Shown piece by piece: positions 22,353 through 34,850 of a DNA stretch of 64,000 nt. The notes beneath the pieces were generated by a model. That model was given only the letters and a program-made list of their open reading frames with translations. It was not told the origin of the DNA and made no database searches. Both the position numbers and the translations under genes were made by a program. Source of the stretch: Protea cynaroides. Its lineage: Eukaryota > Streptophyta > Magnoliopsida > Proteales > Proteaceae. Location: assembly GCA_028583415.1 (NCBI GenBank), contig CM053276.1, positions 125,886,007-125,950,006 of the forward strand. Direction: 5' to 3'. Positions within the stretch are counted from its first letter, which is position 1. The number at the start of each line of letters is the position of its first letter.

Positions 22353-22828
22353 TGTTACAAAAAATACAGCAGAAGAACACAGGTAATGGTGGTATGAAAT
22401 TCGAATAAATAATAAAGAATAAAGACACAAGAAATTTACGTGGTTCGATCAATGTGATCTACGTCCATGGGCAAGAAGAGATTTTCACTAGATCAAGAAG
22501 AAGAAGAAGATTACAAAATGCACCTTACAGAGTGTCACGAATATACAAGATTGCAACCAGATTCAATAATGAACAGGAATCCTAGTTTCTCTCTTTTTTT
22601 CTTTTCTCTCTTTTTCTTAGTTTTGCCACTAAGTCGGAAAAAATCCTTAACTACTCCCTCTCCCACAATTATATTTATAGGAGAGAAGTAATTGAGGGAA
22701 TAGGAATCCATTTCCCACAACTTTCCTATTTTCTCTTTAACTAAAAAAAGAAAGAAATGATATGGTTAATAACCATAAAAGACCCAAAGTTCAAGCCACA
22801 AAATAACAATCTCCACCTTGGCTTGAAA
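22353..22828. mobile_element. LTR-like remnant (ACGTGGTTC type)
   Basis: The sequence begins TGTTACAAAAAATACAGC directly after the unit sequence. It carries TTTACGTGGTTCGATC and TCTACGTCCATGGGCAAG (22436-22475), and ends near AACAATCTCCACCTTGGC. These are stock features of some plant LTRs. The partner LTR and the second target copy are not seen. Confidence 0.55.
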
Positions 22829-23266
22829 TGTAAGATATTTTTATGGGCTAAATTAATTATAAGGTTAGTTGGTTTAGTAGGAGTCTGATTACAGGTAGAC
22901 CGATTTAAGTATGATTAGAGATAGACCAACCTAGTCCACTGTGGGACTGATCCAGGGTTAGGGGTGGTATTATAAATACCAATGGTTAGAGTCCCCACAG
23001 CCACGGTGTTATTTTCTTCTCCTATTCCCATACGCAGAGAGAAGGTCAAGGGATCCCGACAGACTGTGAAAGACTCTGATTCAAGCATTCAAAGCAAAGA
23101 AAACGGTCAAAAATCAATCTACAACAAGAGGTATGTGTCTTATCATCTCTTTTTAATTCCCATGGTATTCTAGAAATCTCTGTGGTTTGTTCGTTATGGT
23201 TCATGGTAAATCTCATGGAAAAAATTCAAAGGGGATCTAAAATTCTTATAGTGGTATCAGAGCCTC
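22829..23266 (+). mobile_element. LTR remnant with tRNA-Met type primer-binding site
   Basis: TGTAAGATATTTTTATGGGC opens an LTR-like stretch with a TATAAATACC box at 22972. At 23254 stands TGGTATCAGAGCC, the primer-binding site complementary to the 3' end of initiator tRNA-Met used by many plant LTR elements. No gag or pol follows, and no second copy of this LTR is in the window. Confidence 0.6.
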
Positions 23267-25289
23267 CCAGACAGACTTAGGATCGATGGGAAAGTATTGT
23301 AAAGATTGTATGTTTGAATGGATTGAAAAAGGTAGAGATTTTTCTCCCAAAATTCTCTAAGAAACTGTCTAGGGTTAAGACCCTTGATTTATGCCCCAAT
23401 TCGGGTTTGACATTCACCTAGCCAATGCCTCAATTTGGGTAAATGTATTCCAATCTTATGCCCCAGTTTGGATGTCATGAAACTCTGACCTATATTGTTG
23501 GTCCATCACCTTTTTGGTTTGTCCCACTTTGAATCCATTAACATTTTAATTATGCCCAGTTTAGGGTGCACTGATATTTTTGTTGTGCCCCAATTTAGGG
23601 TATACTGACATTTTGGTTTTGCCCCAGTTTAGGCTGCACATGAAGTTCATTTTCAAGCTACCTTAATTTTGGGATATAATTGACCACATGGTCTTCCTTT
23701 TCATCCTGGATTTTGGGAGGTGGGTGAGACATTCTTGAAGGTTCAAGGGCTACTCCTTTGAGTTTGGGTCATCTTGGGTGATGAAAGTAATTTGGGAATC
23801 AGCACTCCGTTGGTCAAAGTGGCTCAGTCGCCAAGGGTGAATGAAATGCTTTCCAATCTCAGTTTTTTTCATTTAAATTTGGCAGGTATGCTAGTATGGG
23901 AAAGAAACATATAATCTCTCAGAATCTATGATTCAGATTTCTACCCTCTTGGATAACTCTGATCTTGAAATTTCAATTCCATTCTGAAATATTTGGGCTC
24001 TAAATATACTGTCTTCCAACCATTCCAACATTTTGAGGTACAAAAGTCCTCCTTATGAACATGAACCGAGACATGAACCGGTGATGATGAGACCTTCTTA
24101 TGAGAGGATGTAATAAGAGTGGATGCTTTGTCTACACACTCAGGTGTTCTCTTAAGTCTAGACAAGTTCAACCTTTCTTTCTTTTTTTTCTTTTTTTTTT
24201 TGTTTTTTTTGTTTTTTGTTTTTTTTTTGTTTTTTTTTTAAATTTTATTTTTATATAAACAATGAACGAAGGTTAAGACTCAGAAGTGACTGGACACGAG
24301 AAGGATGCACATACACATACAAGCTGACTCGACCAAACAAAGTTAGCTCATTCATGAAAACCGACCATTAGACATCATCTGTAACAATTTATTTGTATTT
24401 GAATAATCCCATGATTGGTCTTGGGGCCTCAAGATTCCGAATGGATCATTGTAGCACCAAGGTTCGACCATGTGGTTCATCAAATTTCAAGAAATTGAAA
24501 CGGATATGCTTATTTGTAGTTTTCATGATGGATGACAAAAGCGGTTCATAAATGAAAAAACCAGTAAATTTCTACTTGATCACAGTATCTAATCCGTGAC
24601 GAAGATTTTTCGATCGTTTTTGAGATTGATGTATCAATATTGAACGGTCAACACAATGAGCTTTGTACGATGGAGGGCGTGTATAGACCGCCCACACTAA
24701 TGTGTATGCAGGTATACGTAACCCTCACGCTCCCAACAAGTGAGAGATAAGAATACTCAAGTGTGGATCCAAACATGTTGACAAGTCAAGGACAAAAACG
24801 GGCAGAACTTCGACGTCTCAGATGTAAATATTATGATCGAGTAGATTTTACCATGTTGGTTCAAAGATGGACCAAAATAACATACATATGACTCAAACTG
24901 GGTTAGGATAGAAAAGGCCACCTTGACGAGGACGGGGTAACCTATCACCGAATGCTCGATGAATAATGGGCCCCCATTCCCTTTATATACTATGTTGCAA
25001 GGATCCAAGCGACGTGGAGTAGCATAACGCATTCCTGGGCGGACCCAAGAAACGCTCGTTAGAGGCTGCTCGCCGGTCGTGGTCTCACAAAGTACAGGCC
25101 AAGGCTGTGTGTTTCGCCTAGCGGGCTGCCCCACATGCATGGGACCCGGTTCGGCTACTCGCACGAAAGTGTGACTGAACCCATTCCCCCCAAAACAATA
25201 TGTACAAACAATAAATATAGTACCCTAGATCTAGCATCAAATGTCAAGCAAATCAATATAAGAAAAGTATCCTAAGAGTCTGAATATTC
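23267..25289. other. Non-coding TE-derived stretch
   Basis: At 23390-23645 there are about five diverged copies of a unit with TGCCCCAATTTAGGGT. At 24176-24240 there is a T-rich tract. A minus-strand open frame of 135 codons (25164-24757) is unlike any protein I know and lies in GC-richer text just outside the next LTR signature. I treat it as non-coding. Confidence 0.5.
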
Positions 25290-26075
25290 ATCCCAAGTGG
25301 AGTCGCCACTGTGGGGACAATGGGAAATCGACGTGATCCTCCTCAGGATGGAAATGTGTATCCTGTATCGATGAAGATCGATTTGTTCTGTTGGAGTCGC
25401 CACATAGATTAAGGTCTAGGACCTCTAAAAATGTAGCCTCACCCTAAGGTAAGACTTCTATTGACTCGTGACCCAATGTATCGGTTCTTTGGTCTGCAAG
25501 AGATCGGATAGGTATTCAGGGTACGGTTATGGGAAGGTGTTAGGCACCCAAACCGCCCGATCAATATCGGCCTCCTAAACTTTCCTTAAATTCTAATTTT
25601 GACTGTGCTTGGTCAACTGGATGACTAGGGTTCAATGGGGGATGTCCTAAACCAAGTTGTTAAGTTGTTCTAACCTAGGGTTCAGCCAATCATGTTTTAA
25701 AGTAAATAAACAAGCACATGTAATGTACAATATTATACAGTGAACCGAACCAAAGATGGTTCGGTCTTGGACTGAATCTGAGATGTGTAAGACATCTTAA
25801 ACTGCCTACGTATTCCAATCCTGGAAATCAAGTCCAAAAACGTAGTTCGAAATGGTTTGTGTGATTAATGATTATGGAAGTGATTTATGCATTTGTTTTA
25901 ATTAGATTCTTTGTTGTTCAAGTTGAAGTTTATGCTGGATGTATGGTTGATGGGTGGCTTTGTACCGTATTTGGGATTCCCAAATTGCCTACGTATTCTA
26001 GGGTTTGCCCTAGAAATCAGGTACGACGTAGTTCAAAATTTATGAGAGTCGGATTTGGAATGTGTACCAAATTCC

Positions 26076-26345
26076 TTCCATTTTTGTCAATAGGATCTAG
26101 GGATGAGACCTAAATTCCTACCATTTTTATTGTTTCCATTTTTGTTAATAGGATCTAGGGATGAGACCTAAATTCTTACCATTTTTATTTGGGATGTGTA
26201 CCAAATTCTTTCTATCTTTGTCAATAGGATCTAGGGATGAGACCTAACTCCCTACCATTTTTATTATTTTCATTTTTGTTAATAGGATCTAGGGATGAGA
26301 CCTAAATTCCTACCATTTTTATTTGGGATGTGTACCAAATTATTT
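26076..26345. repeat. Minisatellite with alternating 58- and 76-bp spacing
   Basis: TAGGATCTAGGGATGAGACC starts at 26091, 26149, 26225 and 26283, giving spacings of 58, 76 and 58 bp. This is a higher-order unit of 134 bp in which every second copy has the extra GGGATGTGTACCAAATT block. Confidence 0.9.
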
Positions 26346-26424
26346 TTATTTTTTATCTTTCCAAGACAAATATGGTAGGTGAAAGCATTCCAATTATAGC
26401 AGTGATAATATTTCAAATATAAAG

Positions 26425-26600
26425 TATACATCCAAGTATGGCAATAAGCATGTGACAGACAGATGTGGCAATAAGCATGTGGCAGACAGATGTGGCAATA
26501 AGCATGTGTAGCAGACATATGTCGCAATGAGCATGTGTGGCAGACAAATGTATAAATGAACATGTATAGCAGACAAATGTAGTAATAAGCATTCCAAACA
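26425..26600. repeat. Tandem repeat of about 30 bp (GCAATAAGCATGTGGCAGAC)
   Basis: Five or six diverged copies occur between 26430 and 26600. The cysteine/histidine-rich minus-strand frames here are produced by the repeat. Confidence 0.9.
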
Positions 26601-26649
26601 TAACAAATGAACATCTAAAAACATAGCAATATGTGAGTATGTGAGTTGT

Positions 26650-27250
26650 CAATCACATGGTGACGATGATGATGATGGTGATGACAATCAGATGGTGTAG
26701 ATGATGATTAGATGGGGTGATGGGCAGATCAGATGGTGTAGATGATGATCAGATAGTGTGAGATAGAGTCTTGATGATGATCTAATTTGACGGTGATGAT
26801 AATCTGATCTGGTGGTGAGGATGATCTGACAGGATGATGGCTTGATCAGATGGTGGAGATGATGGTTTGATGTGATGGTGAGATGGTGGCTTGATCTGAT
26901 CAAATGGTTCTATAGATGCTTGAGCGGATGGTAGGGATCATGATCAAAAGGGTAAGGATCAAATCAGTTGGTAAGGATCATGATCAGATGGGTAAAAATC
27001 AAATCATATGGATCAATGGTTCAGATTGAGCATTAAAATTATCATGATCACATGGTCAAGATCAACATATTAAAATTATCATGATTGACGTTCAATATCA
27101 ACACATTAAAATGATCAATGGTCAAGATCAACACTTTAAAATTATCATGATTGACGATCAAGATCAATACATTAAAATTATCATGATCAAAATCAATGCC
27201 CAACCTATGGTTTATATTGATTAAATCGATGATCAACATACAAAACAAAT
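26650..27250. repeat. Degenerate GATGATCAGATGGT and ATTAAAATTATCATGATC repeats
   Basis: The first half is made of GATGATGATCAGATGGTGTA-like units. The second half has four or five copies of a roughly 45-bp unit with CAAGATCAACACATTAAAAT. No coding sequence. Confidence 0.85.
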
Positions 27251-27715
27251 ATGATCAAATTATTGGAATAAGAAGCAAGGGTTCATGATGGGTACAGCAG
27301 ATCATAGAGTAGGGTGCAGGTGATTCAGGGGAGTTGTGACAGGTAAGAGTGAGGATGAGGTATTGAGTTTGCTTGGGTGTTGGGTTTATGCATGGGACAA
27401 CAAGGTGTATTGGGTTTGGTTTCAGCATGCACGAGTTGCATGGAGGGTTGGGGTTGAGGACAGGTGTAGTGTAAGTAGCATGGCCAGGTATATGGGATTG
27501 GGAAGGGAGTTTAACAAGTGATGCTGTATGGGATTAAGTGGTGTTGCAGCAAATCAGGATGGAGTGTAGTGGTGAGGCTAGGCATTTGATGTGGCAGGAG
27601 GAAAAATTGAAAGATATGCCATGCAGGTGTGGGTATTGAGTAGAGGTGGTTTCAGATTGTAAGGGATGGATGAGGCAGCTTGGTTGGTGGTGCTACAATT
27701 CCAAAAGAAAAAAAA
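27251..27715. other. G-rich non-coding stretch
   Basis: Short frames only; lies inside the LTR-derived region. Confidence 0.4.
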
Positions 27716-28800
27716 AAACTAAACTTACCTCAATGTACGTCTCTCTCCCCCTCTCCTTCTCTCTTCTTCTCTCCTTTCAATCTTCAATTTCTTTTCTCCA
27801 CTCCTTCTCTCTCTCCCTCCCCCTTCTCGATTTTCCTCTTTCACCGCCCTCCTCTCTCTCTTCTCCTTTCGGTTTCTCCTCTCCAGCTCCTGCTTCTCTT
27901 TTTTTTATTTTTTCTCTCTCGATTTTTTTCCAGCCCCCCTCTTTTGACTTACTGCCCTCTTTTATCTTTTTTTTTTTGGCTCCCCTCTTTTAGACCATGA
28001 TTCCCTTTATTATATTTCTTTCCCAAAACCAAAAAATAACCCTCGATCTTCCCTCCTTTTCTTTCCTTATCACCGACCCAAACTTCTCGTTTTTCAGCCA
28101 CCTAGCAATCTTTTAGGAAAGAAAATCCCACCTCCTTCTTTCCTCTCCTCTCGGTTCTTTCTCTTATTTCTTCTTTTTTTTTTTAAACCGACAAGCCTCT
28201 TTTTTTATTTTATTCTTTTTTTTTTCTCTTCCCTCTTCCCTCTCTTTCCCTTCTTAGTTCCCCTTTCTTTTATTATATTATTTTTTTCTTTCAACGCCCT
28301 CTCTCACTTCTCCCCAAAACCGAACCTTCCCCTTATTTTCTCCTTCTTTTTTTTATTCTTTTCTTCTCAATCTTCTCCCCCCTTTCCCACGGTATTCTCT
28401 TCCCTTTTGGAGAATATTTTCATCATTATTATAAGAAAGGTAAGAGTGAGATATCTCAAATTCTCCCATATGTAATCCACTTTGCTTTGTTTATAATATT
28501 TCTTTATCTCTCCATTACATCTCTTTCCTTTTTGCTTTGTTGAAAACGTAAACCCCTTCCACCATTATCTTTTCTTATTTTATTTTATTACATCCCATTC
28601 AATATAATCTCTTCTTTCCTTAAACCAAATATTCTCCTCCATGGGATCTCACTCAATCTCTTTCGGATCTCTCTTTCACGTCCCCTTCCCTTTCTCTCTT
28701 TTCTTTCCTTTTTTCTTCTTCATAATCTTTCTCTTATTCTCTCGGATTGCCTCTCAACCTCACGTCCTCTCTTTTTTCTTTCTTTCCTTTCTTGGTCAGT
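27716..28800. repeat. Polypyrimidine tract of about 1 kb
   Basis: The plus strand is dominated by C and T (TCTCTCCCTCTCCTTCTC style), with only short purine runs such as AAAACC. The frames of 106-158 codons across it are Ser/Leu/Pro/Phe low-complexity and not credible genes. Confidence 0.85.
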
Positions 28801-28870
28801 CTCTCTTGACACATATAATATACATTTATACAATAATACATCATAAAATATACATAATAGTATGTAATAA

Positions 28871-29015
<145 letters not shown>

Positions 29016-29224
29016 CTATGCACATGGATGAACCGGCTCATTCTAGATCGGGTCCGACTTAAGTTGACCGGGCCGGACCGACTTAAATCGGGCTGGGTTA
29101 GACTGAGAATGACTTGAATTAACTGGATTGGGCCAAGATTGGCTTGGGTTGAGCTGAGTTGACTGGATTAACTGGGTTTCCCTCTCTGTTATTTCATTGG
29201 TCATTTTCGCTGTCATCTTGCATG

Positions 29225-29720
29225 GAATTTTCCGATGGCCTCTATTCCAAATTTTTTTTGTGTTCATTTTGTAGAATATTAAAAATGAGAAATATAGAAA
29301 CTTGAATCACCTCATTTGGAAGTAAAATGGTCAACTTATGAATTTTTGAAGTTTAGGCGGACCAATTATCGATAATTTGGCTGACCATTCTGCATGAGAT
29401 CCTTCGGAGGCTTCTACCGGAAATATTTTACGTCCACTTTGTAGAACATCATGAATGAAGAATAGAGGCCTTGGAATCATCTGAATCCGATGTAGTACGA
29501 CAAAGATATGAAGCTTTGAAGTTCAAACGATAATTTGGTATGAAAGCTTGCATGGGGCCCACTGGTGATTTCTACCCATGATTTTTTACGTCCACTTTGT
29601 AGAACATCATGAATGAAGAATAATGGCCTTGGAATCATCTGAATCCGATGTCAGATGATGAAGATATGATGATTTGAAATTCAAACAATCCGACTTACGA
29701 TAATTTGCATGAAGGCCCCT
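29225..29720. repeat. Tandem repeat of about 150 bp, three copies
   Basis: Copies share ACGTCCACTTTGTAGAACAT, GGAATCATCTGAATCCGATG and GATATGA, starting near 29235, 29410 and 29555. The second and third are closest. They lie within the LTR-derived region, before its apparent end at 30038. Confidence 0.85.
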
Positions 29721-30389
29721 GGGATTATTTATAATAATTTCAGAAACCTCCCTTATATGTATCATCCGACTAAAATGGTCATATCTTCCTCATTTGATAT
29801 CGAAATTGAGCAATTCTGGTCTCGTTTCGAAGATAATTCTATGACCTATGCATCCATGCAAAATTATAACCCATGACCTTGCTGTGGACCCATTGAAAAC
29901 TTCCTCAAATTCACAGACCCATTGAAAACTTCCTCAAATTCATAGTCAAAAAATCCAAACTTTTGATCATCTTTCTACTTTTGTTGTCCACACACCCGCA
30001 TGACTTTGTTTAGCTGGGATGGCGAAAATGGGGTGCTTACAAGAACTCAAACTGAAAGTGAGAGAAAGAGAAGAGAAGGAAGAGGAGGAGAATTGAAGAG
30101 GAAGACTAAGAAGGGAAAATTTAGAGAAAACCTCTGAATCTTCAACAAGTTTAAGGTATGGAAAACATTCCCCATGTCAATTGAAAGCCTAGAATAGATC
30201 ATGAAGGAATGGGATTTAAGTGAGACCCCAATCATCAATCCATGAAACAAATTCCAAGGGAATCCATGGAAGAATTATGTGGACAATGGATTGTGTATAA
30301 AAATATTAGTTCTGAGCCATAGAACAATCATAGGGAGGACCATGATGATAAGCCAAGGAATCCAAACATGAAGGAATGGAGTTGAGAGT

Positions 30390-30600
30390 GAAAAAGTCGA
30401 CCATCACATGTGTGTTCACATGTGTGGTTGCATGATATGAGACCACATCTTGCGACCACATGCCCTCGGGAAGTTCCAGGGAGGGTGTGGTCTCATTTGT
30501 GGTCGCATATCATGCGACCACACCCTGCGACCACACACCCTGTGGTCGCAGAAACTGAGACCACAGGTGCTGCCACACATGCGACCCCTCAGTTTCTATT
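30390..30600. repeat. Cluster of interleaved TGCGACCACA / TGTGGTCGCA inverted repeats
   Basis: At least nine copies of a TGTGGTC or GACCACA core occur in 210 bp, in both orientations, so many alternative hairpins are possible. A minus-strand match to TGTGGTCGCATATCATGCGACCACA at 30499-30523 is close to a perfect palindrome. Confidence 0.85.
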
Positions 30601-31969
30601 AGTCTAAATTCATGAAAATTAATTCTAATTTAAAATCTATAAATTTGTTAGGTTTCCAAATGGTTTAAAAGAGATTTACAAAACTTGAACGAGGATCTAC
30701 TATCAACCAAAGGTGAGGGAATAAGACCTAAATTAATTGACTAATAATAAACTATTTTTATTTATTGAGTCTAATGCCATGAATGATTCCATGCTTGTAT
30801 GCTTGTAATGTGCATTTCACATGTCATCCAATATTCCTGTTATTATTGTTCATGCATATTTAATTCCGTTTATTTATAACATGATGATGATGATGATACT
30901 AGGAATAGACATGTGAATGTTTGTGTGTGGTTAGTGTACTTGATGCGAGTGGGGCATCAGGGGGAGGACGTGACACTGTGGTTCATCCTGGTCACCAGAC
31001 TCTAGCTCTATCTCTATTCGAGTCTTGTCCACTGACATCGTAGTATTGCCATTACCTTAGCAGAACTATTACGTCGTAGGGCATCAGGGGAGGTGGTCTC
31101 GGACCGTGTAGTCTCTGACTCTGTCGGGGGGCCTTAGCTCTATCTCTATGGACGTATTGAAGGATGCTGGGGTGAGGCCTAGGATACACTATTTGACATT
31201 AGGATTGATTAGTTGTGAGCCCAGTTTAAAAGCCCTCGCTAATAGGGGCTTACGTGTTGGTATGGGTAGGGCATCAGGGGAAGTGTCATGCGGTGTTTGA
31301 TCCGGACACTTTAGCTCTATCTTTATTCCATGATGGGTGCATGTAGGATGACGATGGTGTTTGATCCATTGGGTAGCTTCACAAACTCATGTATAAAGGT
31401 GCGGCGGCCACGTATCCTTTCTATTGCCCATTGCAAACTTATAAACCAGACCAAAAATATGAATTGAATGCATGCATATGTTTGTTGCATTGTTTTGTTT
31501 GCTCACTGAGCCATGATGTGTGCTCACCCTTTCGACGTCGAATATTTTTAGTTGATGATGCAGGTCCTACTGTAGAAGATTATGTGAATGCTCCGATGTA
31601 CGGACATGTTGCGGCGATGGATATGTAAGCTATGATGGAGTCGCATGATTCGTTGTGCGAGTGCAACTCATGTGTTTTTGAGTAGTTTTAGTTGTTGGAT
31701 TATTTAGAACATGTAATTGATTAATTTATTTTATTTTATGTCTTAGTCTTTTGGAGATAATTGAATATTTTATTTATGTTATCGTTGTTAGATACTCGGT
31801 TCATTAATATTAAAGACTTCTGTTATTGTTTATTTACTCTGATTATGGTTATGGATGTATATGATTTAAGCAAAATGGTCACAACTTATTCGAGATCCTG
31901 GTTGAACCATTGGTTCATAGACGGTTCATCACACCATTCTGGTTGGTGCAGAATTGGGGTGTGACATTC
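30601..31969 (+). mobile_element. LTR fragment of the CACTGAGC..GCTCACCC family
   Basis: GGGCATCAGGGG..AGCTCTATCTCTAT is repeated three times at about 30950, 31080 and 31270. TTGCTCACTGAGCCATGATG and GTGCTCACCCTTTCGACGTC at 31499-31540, then GATGATGCAGGTCCTACTG, parallel the block at 3290-3360 and 34230-34300. It ends AATTGGGGTGTGACA (31967), a TG..CA type LTR end; similar ATTGGGGTATGACACC words occur at 38998 and 48750. No coding region is preserved. Confidence 0.6.
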
Positions 31970-32231
31970 TTTGCATGCAGCAATGAGCATGTCATCCACG
32001 TATAATAAAATATATATAAAAGAACATCTCCCAACACCATGTAGTACACACAACTATCATAAGTACATACAAAGATTTCTTCAATCTACAAACATGATCT
32101 TCTTTACCTTCCATGGAATAGCCCTCTGGTTGAGACATGTAGATCATTTCCTCAGGCTTACCATGTAGAAATGCAGACTTAACATCAAGCTGCTCAAGCT
32201 CTAAATCTTGTAGAGCAACCATGGCAAGCAA
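31970..32231 (-). pseudogene. Ty1/copia reverse transcriptase scrap
   Basis: On the minus strand, LELEQLDVKSAFLHGKPEEM, then IYMSQPEGY and HVCRLKKSLY, are RT core motifs of Copia elements. Right after, in another frame, comes LLYVDDMLIAACK, carrying the catalytic YVDD. The roughly 50 residues normally between LKKSLYGLKQ and YVDD are missing. It is one more broken piece next to the LTR end at 31967, but from a different superfamily. Confidence 0.9.
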
Positions 32232-32399
32232 CAGGATGAAAGTACTAGCTGGGAATCTAAAACCTTAGTTAATGGCGGTGTCTAAGGCAGTTGTGTCAGC
32301 TGGTTAAGCAGTTAGATCGAGGGAATTCATGAAAATAGGGTGACCATTGTCAGTTTCAAATTATTGGAATTAAGATGAAACAATGGAGCTGGTGGCAAT

Positions 32400-32724
32400 C
32401 AGATGCTAAGAACCTAATTGAATGAAGATGATGGATGATTTGGTGGATTCAGTGGAGGAGTTTAGCATGGGAAGAGGAAAAGGGTAGAAGGCTTGACCGA
32501 TGAGCACTGGTTGGAGTCGTCAGTGAGTCGAACAATGGACGACTTGAACCTGGCATCATGAGCTTGAGGTCAGTGTCATTGAATGAGTTGAATAGGAAAT
32601 CCAGAGCATCAGAGAAGGTAATGGATAAGAGGAGTAGGATTAGGAAAGAAAGACAAAAATGATGAAAGTTCGGGTACTTCACCCTTGAAGGGGTTGATTC
32701 AGTCATTACAAAAATATTAACCAT
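32400..32724 (-). pseudogene. L-type lectin-domain receptor kinase, N-terminal fragment
   Basis: The minus-strand frame from 32724 has a hydrophobic signal-like segment (FCLSFLILLLLSITFSDA) followed by LDFLFNSFNDTDLKL, the start of the legume-lectin domain in LecRK proteins. The match continues in another frame as DARFKSSIVRLTDDSNQ, so there is a frameshift after about residue 56, and it then decays. There are no transmembrane or kinase parts. It abuts MULE-type terminal sequence at 32778-32866 and may be captured DNA. Confidence 0.7.
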
Positions 32725-32777
32725 AAACCATCAGCGTCTAACAGAATATTCCTAGGATTTAATTGTAATTTAATAGT

Positions 32778-32866
32778 TCTTGTAGGGGAGGTCTTCGTAC
32801 TTCTTTGAAACGTTTGGAGACATTTGTACTTTAGGCAAACAATAAGGGAGGAAACAGTATTTTTCC
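32778..32866. mobile_element. Single MULE-type terminal repeat
   Basis: Read in reverse it gives TTTCCTCCCTTATTGTTTGC, then TCTCCAAACGTTTCAAAG and GACCTCCCCTACAAG, matching the pattern of the ends at 18524 and in the aldolase MULEs. Unit sequence resumes directly after it (32870 = 1642). I do not see the partner end. Confidence 0.65.
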
Positions 32867-32869
32867 CAA

Positions 32870-34555
32870 AATACATTTAAAATGACATATCATAGTTAGT
32901 CATTCAATGAGCCATGAGGACCACATACCAAAAGAACATCAACATATGTTTTGCATGGGCAGGGAGGTTGATTGTCTCACCAAAAGGATCCCTGATAAGA
33001 GAGAGATAAACATTTTTACTGATTTCTTCTGAACTACCAATGAGCATACTTGAAGTTCACAACCGAAAATTTTCTACCTATAAAACATAGTATACCTTTG
33101 GGTTTTCACTGATGAAGAACTTGAGATGATACAACTCTTCATAGAATGGCCATATTGTGGTTTCCTTTTCAATTTCTACAACCTTTTATAATATTCAACA
33201 ATGTTCTACTGATATTGTTTCCTTTTAGCAATCACCTCAAATATTTTTGGCAAGATATTGGATTGCATTGCTTTTAATAGATTTGGAAGACTGAAGTAGA
33301 TTGCATCAGATTACATGCATATATCTTCTTCAGTCACGCTTGGTGAGGCTTGTTCCATCAAGCTTTCAAGCTTATTTCAAGCCTCTCTATTGGATTCAAC
33401 AGGGTTTCAACCTTCGAACCCAGAGAAAAAGTGATAAAGTCAATTAGACACTTATAATACTTAACAGAGTATGTTCATGATTCATCAAAGAAAGAGAAAA
33501 GTTAATGAAGTTATCAGCTCTTCTTGAAGCAAAACATGGGTGATGATGGGGTAGAGTATGTTCATGATTCATCAAAGAAAGAGAAAAGTTAATGAAGTTA
33601 TCAGCTCTTCTTGAAGCAAAACATGGGTGATGATGGGGTTTGCTTTTCGCTCTTTGTGTTTTATGTCATCTGATATCTGTGATATTTTAATGCATATGCA
33701 TTATGATTATTGTTGTGAAAGCATGAAGTCTGGTTAGTCTGTGTGGGGATCGGGACGGGGTTGAGGACCAATAAACTGGTTCGTCACACGGTAACTACTT
33801 TGCATTGCCAAGTATTTAGTAGTGTGACAACATTCCCGGGGGAAGCGAACAGACTAGGATCATTGCTGATGTATGGCCTTAGATGCACCTTTTATGATAT
33901 ATAGGACTGGTTAGTGACATATACCCCGTGTTTGTGATCTTGGCCAGTAGGGGGTCAGGTACTAGTGTAGGTTCGACGATTAGGGAGTGACCTTAAGGTG
34001 TTCGTCAATGCTTCACCAATTGGGCTCTACCCTATCCTGGACACACAATGAGAGTAGCATGGCTACAACGGTGATTGTCAGAGCAATACCGGATGAGTGA
34101 CCATTCACTCTCGCGTATAGGAGATTGGGCGAGTTTTGGTAAGGGTGGCTGATCGCTACCATAACAAAGCAAACATTACCATACCATTGAATGATATAAA
34201 CACATGCATTATTGCCTCCTTGTTTGTTTTGTTCGTTACTGAGCTCATGTTGGAGAGCTCACCCCACGTACATATTTATTTTTAGATGATGTTGTAGGTG
34301 TTACCGTAATTGACTTCGTCAATTCGCCCACTGTCTCCAACCTTGCCGTGTAGGTTGCCGACGAAGAGGATCATGGCTGTTCTAGCAAGTGTAATGTCTA
34401 TTTCTTTGAGCAGACAAAGTGTTGCCGTTGTTTCAACTGTTCTTATCTTTCAGTGTTATTTAGCCTAGATTTACTTTGGTTTTTGGATTATATACTGGCT
34501 ATGTTTGGGACATGGATATTAGTTATGTTTTGAGTTGTTTTGGCAAATCTGGAAC
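32870..34555. repeat. Unit B copy of 1640-3600
   Basis: The segment is collinear with unit A but lacks the solo LTR of A. It includes the LTR-like block 33660-34550. B has an extra 87-bp tandem duplication (33466-33639). Confidence 0.85.
33466..33639. repeat. 87-bp exact tandem duplication
   Basis: AGAGTATGTTCATGATTCAT starts at 33466 and 33553, and the following text is identical to the end of each copy. A single copy exists in unit A (about 2600-2685). Confidence 0.95.
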
Positions 34556-34850
34556 AATCACCTACCACCCATACCTTTCAAAAAACATTAATTACACCCA
34601 CCCAAGTAACTGACGGAGGAGATTGTAATAACTGTTAGACATTTTTACCCTTTTTGTTTTTAATTGAAAATTTTTACAAACTAATAAAATGAATAATATA
34701 ACCCTTCAACGTTGGATATTAGCCGCCATCGAAAATCATGAAACCATGGCTATCGTAGGTTTTATTTTGTTAAATAATTCTATCTAATTCAACCATCTCA
34801 TAAATATCCATTACCAGTTTAGTGGAGATTTACGAGAAAAATGTCAATTA

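Noticed and set aside
24757..25164. 135-codon minus-strand frame
   Set aside because: No recognisable domain; lies in TE-derived non-coding sequence beside an LTR edge.
26279..26652. Cys/His-rich minus-strand frames that look like a zinc-binding protein
   Set aside because: All repeats of a 30-bp tandem unit in different frames.
26076..27250. CRISPR-like arrays
   Set aside because: Repeats are adjacent, diverged and without unique spacers, and the sequence is a plant genome.
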